Shown here one piece after another: positions 35,480-43,067 of a DNA stretch of 64,000 bases (its first letter is position 1; the number at the start of each line of letters is the position of its first letter). The stretch comes from Gillisia hiemivivida (GTDB lineage: Bacteria; Bacteroidota; Bacteroidia; Flavobacteriales; Flavobacteriaceae), in NCBI RefSeq assembly GCF_007997295.1, contig NZ_VORY01000003.1:124001-188000 (forward strand), read 5' to 3'. Both the position numbers and the translations under genes were made by a program. The notes under the pieces were generated by a model. The model searched no databases and was not told the origin of the DNA. It saw only the letters and a program-made list of their open reading frames with translations.

Positions 35480-36907
35480 TTATTCTTTAAATAAATTTTT
35501 CTCCTTAATGAGGTTGGTGGTACTTTCTGGCAACATGTTTTCCCAGCCAGATTTGCCTTCCAAGATCATTTGATAAACTTCTCTGGAGTTGATATCTAGT
35601 ATAGATGGTTCATAATCTGTAATATCCACAACTCTTCCATTATCTTTAAAGAATTTATACAATTCTTTCATTCTAGGATGTACTTTCAAATTTTCACTAG
35701 TTGTTATTTCTCCAGTTTCAGGATCCTTAAGAGGATACAAATAAATCTTTAGATCTTTAAAAAATAATTTTCCAAAAGCTTCTAAGATACCCCCGCTAAG
35801 ATGTCTGTAATATCTTTCGTCAAAAATGTCTATAAAAGTATTTACACCCATGGTTAGACCCATGCGTTCTGAGGTATGTTGTGCAAAGTATTCTACAACT
35901 TTATAGTATTCTTGAAAATTAGAGATCATTACTGTTTGCCCAAGTGAACAGAGTAATTTGGCTCTATCCATAAAATCTTTTTCGTCTATTTCTCCTTCTG
36001 CGCGTAGGTTGGAAAGTGTCATTTCAAAGATTACCATCACTTGGTCCTTGTCTACCTTTTTTTCATTCAGAAAAAGTTTTAAAGACTTTTCATACATACT
36101 CATATTCACCTTGGTTACCGGTCTAAAGCTACCACGAAGAGTTAAAATGTTGCGTTTGTAAAGAACATTGGCGGGAAGCACGTTGTGCCCATCTGGTGCA
36201 AACATCACAGCATCTGTCATTCCGTTTTTAACCAATTGTAGGCTCATTAATCTATTATCTACCTTCTCAAAAACAGGACCTGTAAAATTAATGGTATCTA
36301 TCTCGATCTGGTCTTTATCTAGCTGATCATAAAGATGGTTCAGAAGATTTTTTGGATCGTCATGAAGATAGTAAGCCCCATGTATTAAATTCACACCCAT
36401 GGTTCCAATTGTTATTTGCTGAAGAACAGCCAAGGTCTCGTGAAATTGTACATGTAATATGATCTCACTATATTCTTCCTCTGGTTGACTTTGAAAACGA
36501 ATACCTATCCAACCATGACCTTTATATTTTTTGGCGAAATCTATGGTAGTTACCGTATTGGCGTAGCTAAAGAAAAGTTTGTCTGGATGCTTTTCTCTAG
36601 AAATCCGATTCTCAATAAGGCCAGTTTCAAAAGAAAGAATGCTTTTTAACCTATTTTCGGTAACATATCTTCCGTCATCTTCAATTCCATAAATGGCATC
36701 ACTAAAATCCTTGTCATAAGCACTAATTGTTTTTGCAATAGTGCAGGAGGCATCTCCAACTCTAAAAAAATTACGCACAGTTTCTTGTCCTGCACCTATT
36801 TCAGCAAAAGTTCCATAGATATTTTCGTTAAGATTTATTCGGAGACATTTGTTCTCTATAGATTGGATAATTTCGAGATCCTTATCACCTTTTACGCTAA
36901 CAGGCAT
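35480..36907 (-). CDS. Conserved Bacteroidota protein, function unknown
   Basis: A 475-residue soluble protein with mixed helix and strand and no signal peptide. I recognise it as a widely conserved protein of Flavobacteriia (start VKGDKDLEIIQSIENKCLRINLNENIYGTFAEIGAGQETVRNFFRVG), often named nicotinate-nucleotide adenylyltransferase or similar in databases. I see no nucleotidyltransferase HIGH-like motif that would justify that name. It converges on the hybrid regulator with three bases between stops. Confidence 0.65.
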   Translation of the reverse strand: MPVSVKGDKDLEIIQSIENKCLRINLNENIYGTFAEIGAGQETVRNFFRVGDASCTIAKTISAYDKDFSDAIYGIEDDGRYVTENRLKSILSFETGLIENRISREKHPDKLFFSYANTVTTIDFAKKYKGHGWIGIRFQSQPEEEYSEIILHVQFHETLAVLQQITIGTMGVNLIHGAYYLHDDPKNLLNHLYDQLDKDQIEIDTINFTGPVFEKVDNRLMSLQLVKNGMTDAVMFAPDGHNVLPANVLYKRNILTLRGSFRPVTKVNMSMYEKSLKLFLNEKKVDKDQVMVIFEMTLSNLRAEGEIDEKDFMDRAKLLCSLGQTVMISNFQEYYKVVEYFAQHTSERMGLTMGVNTFIDIFDERYYRHLSGGILEAFGKLFFKDLKIYLYPLKDPETGEITTSENLKVHPRMKELYKFFKDNGRVVDITDYEPSILDINSREVYQMILEGKSGWENMLPESTTNLIKEKNLFKE

Positions 36908-37001
36908 ATAATTATAATTTTAGAATTGACAGTTTAAATTTAAGAATATTCTAGCTCTTAAACTGTGTATTTAAAGAAGGGTTTAACATCTATGGAGTAC
37001 A

Positions 37002-37037
37002 AAAAAGTCTCTCGAATTAATTTTCGAGAGACTTTTT
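37002..37037 (-). terminator. Terminator of the sequence between the 475-residue gene and SulP
   Basis: Perfect 15-bp stem (AAAAAGTCTCTCGAA with TTCGAGAGACTTTTT) around a six-base loop. Read on the minus strand it lies directly after the SulP stop and ends in T residues; it is symmetrical and could also act on plus-strand transcripts. Confidence 0.85.
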
Positions 37038-37055
37038 GCAGTATTTATAAGGTTA

Positions 37056-38594
37056 TTAATCCTGATCTACAACGACTTTATAACTTGGGTCTTCCATAAT
37101 ATTAACATCAATAATTGCTTCAGCATTTTTTAATAATACAATACAATCATTACTTAAATGTCTTAGATGTACTTTTTTACCTAATTTATGATAACGCTGT
37201 GTCACCACGTTTAAAGCTTCAATAGCCGACATATCTGAAACCCGACAATCTTTAAAATCAATTATCACTTCGTCTGGATCGCTCCCCACGTCAAATTTTT
37301 CAATAAATGCAGTTGTAGACGCAAAAAATAATGGACCATATATTTCATAATGTTTTACTCCATCCGCATCAATATGTTTTCTGGCTCTAATTCTTTTTGC
37401 GCTTTCCCAAGCAAAGAACAATGCAGAAATGATTACACCCACTAAAACTGCCAAAGCCAAATTATGTAATAGAACAGTGATTGTTGCAACTATTAGGACT
37501 AGAAAAACATCTTTTTTGGGGACTCTATTAATAATTTTAAAACTTGCCCATTCAAAAGTTCCAATTGCAACCATGATCATAACACCTACTAAAGCTGCCA
37601 TTGGTAATTGTTCAATTATTGGAGCGCCAAATAAAATAATAGCAAGAATGGTTAGTGCGGCAATAATTCCTGACAAACGGGCTCTAGAACCAGCCGATAG
37701 GTTAACTAAAGTTTGAGCGATCATAGGACAGCCTCCCATTCCAAAGAAAAAGCCATTTAAAATATTAGAACTCCCTTGAGCAATACATTCTCTATTTCCG
37801 TTTCCTTTAGTTTCTGTGATTTCATCTACTAAATTTAGTGTAAGTAAGCCTTCTGTTAATCCTACAGCGGCCATGATGAGCGAATAGGGAGCTATCAATT
37901 TTAAAGTTTCCCAATTTATCGGAATATTAGGAATATGAAAAGGAGGAAAACCACCACTAACAGACGCAATGTCTTTTACTGTTTTTGTATCTATACCCAT
38001 AAAATAAACCAATACGAATACTACTATAATAGCCACTAAAGAAGAAGGAACCGCTTTTGTTATCTTAGGCAATAACACAACAATTGCGATAGTTAAGGCT
38101 ACTAGCCCTGCCATGATTAGCAAAGGACTTCCAGTTAGCCAAACAATATCACCATTAAACACCGTTTTAAACTGGTCTAATTGTGACATAAAAATAATGA
38201 TTGCCAATCCATTAACAAATCCAAACATAACAGGATGAGGTACTAATCTTATAAACTTTCCAAGTTTGAAAACCCCTACTAAAATTTGAAATATTCCTGC
38301 TAAAGCAACCGCGGCTAAAACATATTCTAAGCCGTCAGAATTCATTAAAGCGATCAATACAATAACCGTTGCGCCAGCTCCTCCAGAAATCATTCCTGGT
38401 CTTCCTCCAAATATTGCTGTAACCAAGCCAGCTATAAAAGAAGCATATAATCCCATTAATGGAGGGAAACCAGCTAATATAGCGAACGATAGAGACTCCG
38501 GAATCATAGTCATAGCGACAGTTAGACCTGCCAATACTTCGGTCTTGTAATTTACTTTTTGCGAAAAATCGAAAAGATTAAAAATTTTTGTCAT
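37056..38594 (-). CDS. SulP-family anion transporter with STAS domain
   Basis: A 512-residue inner-membrane carrier. The SulP start (AGLTVAMTMIPESLSFAILAGFPPLMGLYASF) and the block ECIAQGSSNILNGFFFGMGGCPMIAQTLVNLSAGSR are clear, and a C-terminal STAS domain covers about 400-505. Such proteins carry sulfate or, in the BicA branch, bicarbonate with sodium. In marine rhodopsin-bearing flavobacteria a SulP carrier is often found near rhodopsin genes, but the distance here is 10 kb, so the substrate remains open. Confidence 0.88.
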   Translation of the reverse strand: MTKIFNLFDFSQKVNYKTEVLAGLTVAMTMIPESLSFAILAGFPPLMGLYASFIAGLVTAIFGGRPGMISGGAGATVIVLIALMNSDGLEYVLAAVALAGIFQILVGVFKLGKFIRLVPHPVMFGFVNGLAIIIFMSQLDQFKTVFNGDIVWLTGSPLLIMAGLVALTIAIVVLLPKITKAVPSSLVAIIVVFVLVYFMGIDTKTVKDIASVSGGFPPFHIPNIPINWETLKLIAPYSLIMAAVGLTEGLLTLNLVDEITETKGNGNRECIAQGSSNILNGFFFGMGGCPMIAQTLVNLSAGSRARLSGIIAALTILAIILFGAPIIEQLPMAALVGVMIMVAIGTFEWASFKIINRVPKKDVFLVLIVATITVLLHNLALAVLVGVIISALFFAWESAKRIRARKHIDADGVKHYEIYGPLFFASTTAFIEKFDVGSDPDEVIIDFKDCRVSDMSAIEALNVVTQRYHKLGKKVHLRHLSNDCIVLLKNAEAIIDVNIMEDPSYKVVVDQD

Positions 38595-38885
38595 TAAATG
38601 TGTCTAAAACTATGAAGATATAGTGCTAATTGAATATTTAAAAATTATTCTCTTAGGATTTTAACTAATTGCTTCAAAATTAAAAGCTTAGCGGTAAAAT
38701 TCCTAAGAGCCGGCAAAAATATCGATTTTAATTTAAATCATACTTGGAAAGCTATTTAATTCCAAAGTTTTCAACCTTCATATAAATGCCAAGAGAGTTT
38801 TATACCTCAGGAATATTTCTAAACCATTCGAAAACACATAAAGTTAGAAAGCCTTAAAAAGTTAGGAATGGCTTATTAAATGAAA

Positions 38886-38893
38886 TATCTTTG
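38886..38893 (+). promoter_or_regulatory. -7 box TATCTTTG for era
   Basis: Exact match to the Bacteroidota -7 consensus TAnnTTTG, 15 bases before the ATG at 38909. A TTA at 38862-38864 with 21 bases spacing could be a weak -33 element. This also shows why the upstream TTG start is unlikely, because it would lie inside the promoter. The rest of the 38595-38885 gap holds nothing else. Confidence 0.6.
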
Positions 38894-38908
38894 CAAAAAT
38901 TCTTTCTT

Positions 38909-39793
38909 ATGGCACATAAAGCCGGTTTTGTAAATATCATTGGAAATCCAAACGTTGGTAAATCCACATTAATGAATGCTTTCGTAGGTGAAAGATTATC
39001 TATTATCACCTCTAAAGCCCAAACTACCAGACACCGTATTCTGGGAATTGTTAATGGAGAAGACTTTCAGGCGATCTTAAGTGATACTCCCGGAATTATT
39101 AAACCCGCATACGATCTTCAACAATCTATGATGGATTTTGTGAAGTCTGCTTTTGAAGATGCAGATATCCTTATTTATATGGTGGAAATCGGAGAGCAGG
39201 AATTAAAGGATGAAGCTTTCTTTAAAAAGATCACCAATGCCACGATTCCTGTATTGTTATTGCTTAATAAGATAGATATATCAAATCAAGGACAATTAGA
39301 AGAGCAGGTAGCTCATTGGACAGCAAAGGTTCCAAATGCAGAGATTTATCCTATTTCTGCCTTGCAAGGTTTCAATGTTGCAGAAGTTTTTAACCGCGTG
39401 ATAGAATTATTACCGGAATCTCCGGCATTTTACCCAAAAGATACTTTAACCGATAAGCCGGAACGTTTCTTCGTAAATGAGATCATTCGTGAGAAGATCC
39501 TAATGCACTATAAAAAGGAGATCCCTTATTCTGTAGAGATAGATACTGAAGAGTTTTTTGAAGATGAAGAGATCATTAGAATGCGTAGCATTATAATGGT
39601 GGAACGCGAAACCCAAAAGGGAATTATTATTGGGCACAAAGGAGCAGCTCTAAAAAGAGTAGGAGTAGAAGCTCGAAAGGATCTTGAGAAATTCTTCGGG
39701 AAGCAAGTACACTTAGAACTTTACGTTAAAGTAAATAAGAACTGGCGAAATAGTTCTGCACAGTTAAAACGTTTTGGGTACAATAAGAAGTAA
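38909..39793 (+). CDS. era: GTPase Era
   Basis: A 294-residue GTPase involved in 16S rRNA maturation and 30S assembly. G1 is GNPNVGKST near the start, G3 DTPG, G4 NKID, and the C-terminal KH domain is intact (IIGHKGAALKRVGVEARKDLEKFF). I chose ATG 38909 rather than TTG 38891, because MAHKAGFVNIIG is the usual N-terminus and the -7 box lies at 38886-38893. A strong terminator follows. Confidence 0.95.
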   Translation: MAHKAGFVNIIGNPNVGKSTLMNAFVGERLSIITSKAQTTRHRILGIVNGEDFQAILSDTPGIIKPAYDLQQSMMDFVKSAFEDADILIYMVEIGEQELKDEAFFKKITNATIPVLLLLNKIDISNQGQLEEQVAHWTAKVPNAEIYPISALQGFNVAEVFNRVIELLPESPAFYPKDTLTDKPERFFVNEIIREKILMHYKKEIPYSVEIDTEEFFEDEEIIRMRSIIMVERETQKGIIIGHKGAALKRVGVEARKDLEKFFGKQVHLELYVKVNKNWRNSSAQLKRFGYNKK

Positions 39794-39813
39794 TCACGAA
39801 TTTAAGTATAATA

Positions 39814-39847
39814 AAAAGCCTCAATAATTTAAGTTATTGAGGCTTTT
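39814..39847. terminator. Bidirectional terminator between era and the GH3-like gene
   Basis: Perfect 14-bp stem AAAAGCCTCAATAA / TTATTGAGGCTTTT with loop TTTAAG. The two flanking genes converge here, so it can serve both. Confidence 0.88.
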
Positions 39848-39880
39848 CTTATTTACAACACATAAAAAGTGTTTTTTCAA

Positions 39881-41425
39881 TTAGACCTCCAATGTGCCTT
39901 TAGCAGATGATCTTCCGGACATTTCCAGTAATTCCTCGACATAACAACGTTCATTGGAAAGTCTTGGGATCTTATGTTGTCCTCCCAGTTTGTCATTTTT
40001 CTTCAGCCAGTCGTAAAACAATTTTTCTCTTGCCTGATGTACTGTTGGCATATTCAGCGTCATGTTATTATGCCGTTTGGCTTCATAATCACTATTTAAT
40101 TGTTGTAAAGCCAAATCTAGTTCAGTAATAAATACTTCTAAATTTTCTGGTGGTGTTTTAAACTCGATGATCCATTCATGAGCTCCTTTTTCTTTTCCTT
40201 TCATAAAAATGGGAGCAGCTGTATAATCAATAATTTGGCAGCCGGTGATCTGGGATGCTTTTTTTAGAGCATTATCGGTATTCTCAATAATTAACTCTTC
40301 TCCAAAAACATTTATATGATGTTTAGTTCTTCCAGAAACCTTAATCCGGTAAGGACTGGTAGAGGTAAATCTCACGGTATCTCCAATTCTATATCGCCAT
40401 AAACCTGCGTTTGTAGTAATAACAACCGCATAATTCACATCTGTTTTCACCTCACTTAGTGGGATTATTTTTTGTTCTGGTGTACCATAGGCATCCATCG
40501 GAATGAATTCATAAAAGATCCCATAATCCAGCATTAATAATAGCTCGTTGGAATTATTGTGATCCTGGCAAGCGAAAAAGCCTTCAGAAGCATTATAGAT
40601 CTCATAGTATCTAAAAGAATCGCTAGGAAGTATTTTTTTATACTGATCTGCATAAGGCTGAAAATTCACTCCTCCATGAAAATACACTTCCAAATTCTGC
40701 CAAACTTGAAATAAGTCTTCTTTTCCACTAGTGTCTAAAACCTTGTTTAGCAATACTAACATCCAAGAGGGAACTCCTGCCAGACTGGTCACTTTTTCTT
40801 TGATAGTTTCATTTACAATCGCCTGCATTTTGATCTCCCAATCGTTCATTAGGGAAACTTCGCTACTTGGTGTACTGCTAAACTCTGCCCAAAAAGGCAT
40901 GTTTTCAATAAGTATTGCTGAAAGATCTCCATAAGAAGTGCCATTATTTCTGTAGATCTCCTTGCTTCCGCCTAAACGTAAGCTCTTTCCTGTAAATAAT
41001 TGAGATTGCGGATTATTGTTTAGGTACATGCACAACAAATCTTTCCCAGCGGCATAATGACAATTCTCTAAAGAATCTTCGCTAACAGGAATAAACTTGC
41101 TTTTTGCGTTGGTTGTCCCACTAGATTTTGCAAACCACTTAATAGGTGTCGGCCAAAAAATATTGTTTTCGCCTCTTCTACTGCGTTCTATAGCTGGTTC
41201 ATATTCTTCATAAGAATGAATAGGCACACGCTCAGCAAAAGTTTTGTAGTTGGATATTTCTGAAAAGTTGTGTTTTTTCCCAATTTCAGTATGTCTGGCT
41301 TTGCTTATAAGTGACCTTAAAAGTTCTTGCTGAACTTCATTAGGATACTTCATAAACAACTCCATTTGATGGATGCGCTTCTTTAAAAACCAAGAGGCGA
41401 TAGAGTTTACTAGTGGAATTGGCAT
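39881..41425 (-). CDS. GH3-like (auxin-responsive GH3 family) protein
   Basis: A 514-residue member of the ANL adenylating superfamily in the GH3 branch, typical of Bacteroidota. Conserved blocks are KWFAKSSGTTNAKSKFIPVSE (the ATP-binding P-loop), YNASEGFFACQD, and YRIGDTVRFTSTSPYRIKVSGRTKHHINVFGEELI. Plant GH3 enzymes join amino acids to acyl acids; the bacterial substrate is not known. Converges on era. Confidence 0.88.
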   Translation of the reverse strand: MPIPLVNSIASWFLKKRIHQMELFMKYPNEVQQELLRSLISKARHTEIGKKHNFSEISNYKTFAERVPIHSYEEYEPAIERSRRGENNIFWPTPIKWFAKSSGTTNAKSKFIPVSEDSLENCHYAAGKDLLCMYLNNNPQSQLFTGKSLRLGGSKEIYRNNGTSYGDLSAILIENMPFWAEFSSTPSSEVSLMNDWEIKMQAIVNETIKEKVTSLAGVPSWMLVLLNKVLDTSGKEDLFQVWQNLEVYFHGGVNFQPYADQYKKILPSDSFRYYEIYNASEGFFACQDHNNSNELLLMLDYGIFYEFIPMDAYGTPEQKIIPLSEVKTDVNYAVVITTNAGLWRYRIGDTVRFTSTSPYRIKVSGRTKHHINVFGEELIIENTDNALKKASQITGCQIIDYTAAPIFMKGKEKGAHEWIIEFKTPPENLEVFITELDLALQQLNSDYEAKRHNNMTLNMPTVHQAREKLFYDWLKKNDKLGGQHKIPRLSNERCYVEELLEMSGRSSAKGTLEV

Positions 41426-41531
41426 TATTCTTTTATCTTTAAACCTGATTTAAAACGCTTGGTAATATACGTTATATCGGCTAAAATTAAAACTTATCCA
41501 GTAGCATACAAATAAATACAAATAAAATAGC

Positions 41532-42326
41532 ATGAGATACGAAGGGGTACTAACAAAAATGAAAACAGAGCTGCAAAAGGAAGTAGAATATTACATGGTA
41601 TTTGAGTCTGATTTCCTGAATGTTAATCAGATTCTCAATAAACGAATCAGCATTAATTTTTTGAGGTATCAATGCATGAATTGTGGCTTGGAGAAAAAAG
41701 TATTTGCTCAGGGATTTTGTTATGATTGTTATACTTCCATTCCGCAAGCTGGAGATTGGATCATGAACCCGGAGATGAGTAAAGCTCATCTGGATGAAGA
41801 GGACCGAGATCTGGAATATGAGAAGCAGGTACAGCTGAAGCCACATATTGTATATCTGGCAAATTCCAGTAATGTAAAAGTGGGAGTTACTAGAAAAACA
41901 CAAGTTCCAACAAGGTGGATAGACCAGGGTGCGCATGAGGCTATTGAGATCGTGGAAGTGCCAAATAGATATTTAGCGGGGATAACTGAAGTTGCACTAA
42001 AAGCTCATGTTGCTGATAAAACGAACTGGCGAAAAATGCTTACCAATGACATTAAAGATCTAGACCTTGCAGAAGAGCGGGAAAAATTGAAGCAGTTTAT
42101 TCCTGAGGAAGCAATGCAATACTTCTTGGCAGATAATAAAGAAACAGAAATTCATTTCCCGGTTTTACAATATCCAGAAAAGGTAAAAACCCTAAACCTA
42201 AGCAAAGCACCTTTTTATGAAGGAGTGCTAAAAGGCATCAAGGGACAATATTTATTATTTGAAGACGGCACTGTTTTTAATGTGCGCAGTCATGAAGGTT
42301 TTGTGGTTGAGCTATCTATTCTATAG
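41532..42326 (+). CDS. DUF2797 family protein
   Basis: A 264-residue protein with a zinc ribbon at C48, C51, C63 and C66 (CMNCG...CYDC), followed by the GIY-YIG-like core typical of DUF2797 (KPHIVYLANSSNVKVGVTRKTQVPTRWIDQGA). It is conserved in flavobacteria with unknown role. The gene runs divergently from the GH3-like gene, with 106 bases between the starts. Confidence 0.85.
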   Translation: MRYEGVLTKMKTELQKEVEYYMVFESDFLNVNQILNKRISINFLRYQCMNCGLEKKVFAQGFCYDCYTSIPQAGDWIMNPEMSKAHLDEEDRDLEYEKQVQLKPHIVYLANSSNVKVGVTRKTQVPTRWIDQGAHEAIEIVEVPNRYLAGITEVALKAHVADKTNWRKMLTNDIKDLDLAEEREKLKQFIPEEAMQYFLADNKETEIHFPVLQYPEKVKTLNLSKAPFYEGVLKGIKGQYLLFEDGTVFNVRSHEGFVVELSIL

Positions 42327-42355
42327 TTGAAACTGATAGTAATCATGAACGGTTA

Positions 42356-42418
42356 CGGTTAACGCAAGTTGCTGGAGTAGGGATACGAACTTGTTGGATT
42401 AACTCTTTTGTTTCTTCG
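42356..42418 (+). repeat. Dispersed repeat, copy 2
   Basis: Starts GGTTAACGCAAGT, carries AGTAGGGATACG and ends GATTAACTCTTTTGTTTCTT, in the same order as the copy at 28726-28788. It lies between DUF2797 and the toxin remnant. Confidence 0.45.
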
Positions 42419-42482
42419 GATTCTAAATTGGACTTTCTCGATTAAGCCCGTTAATTGCGATAAATGATGTTAAGTAAAGTAT

Positions 42483-42779
42483 TCAAATCTCTTTTCTATA
42501 TATATCCCGAGCAGAATGATGAATAGTTAGGATATCTATTCTTTCTGGATCAACTATTTTATAAATAATTCTGAAATTTCCTTCTATCAGTTCTCGAATA
42601 TCTTATGGGTCCGTTTCATCTACAACTTTTCCCGAATAAACCTGAGATTTTAAAATTTTAGTACGAGTAATGATTCTTGAAATTTGAAGTTTTGCTTATT
42701 TTATGGAATCTTTAGAAATATATTTGGCAACATCTTGAAGATCATTTTTTGCATGAATAGTCCAATTTATTCGAACCAT
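42483..42779 (-). pseudogene. ParE/RelE-family toxin with two internal stop codons
   Basis: From ATG 42779 the frame reads VRINWTIHAKNDLQDVAKYI, then TAA at codon 28 (42696-42698), then AKLQISRIITRTKILKSQVY, a second TAA at codon 59 (42603-42605), then IRELIEGNFRIIYKIVDPER and ends ILTIHHSARDIYRKEI with TGA. The whole 99-codon frame matches a ParE/RelE toxin end to end. Only two nonsense codons break it. Its ATG overlaps the antitoxin stop by 13 bases. The toxin is therefore lost by point mutation. Confidence 0.8.
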
Positions 42780-42949
42780 TTGTCAATTTCTTTATTTAGA
42801 TTAGATTCTGAAATCATTTCTCCGTTCTCAGATTGTTTATTACCATTATCAATTTTTTCGATTGAGATCAATCGTTCCACAATTTCCTCAATTGAAAATT
42901 GCTCTGGAAAACTATCAATTTGTTGTTTTAAAGTTGCCTTGGTTAACAT
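42767..42949 (-). CDS. Antitoxin of the broken ParE/RelE module
   Basis: A 60-residue acidic protein (MLTKATLKQQIDSFPEQFSIEEIVERLISIEKIDN) that fits the small antitoxins preceding ParE/RelE toxins in Bacteroidota. Its stop lies 10-12 bases inside the start of the toxin frame. The antitoxin ORF itself is intact. Without the toxin it would be a relic or serve as an anti-addiction factor. Confidence 0.65.
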   Translation of the reverse strand: MLTKATLKQQIDSFPEQFSIEEIVERLISIEKIDNGNKQSENGEMISESNLNKEIDKWFE

Positions 42950-43067
42950 GTCCTAATTTTTATAATCCGAAGATACAATTTCATGTTCTTTACTATTTAA
43001 AAATTTCTATCTAAGGTAACATGTTCAGAATCTATAATCTTTAGCTAAGCAAGAAAACTATATTATT

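Noticed and set aside
38891-38908. TTG start of era six codons upstream
   Set aside because: It lies inside the -7 box TATCTTTG; the ATG at 38909 gives the standard Era N-terminus.
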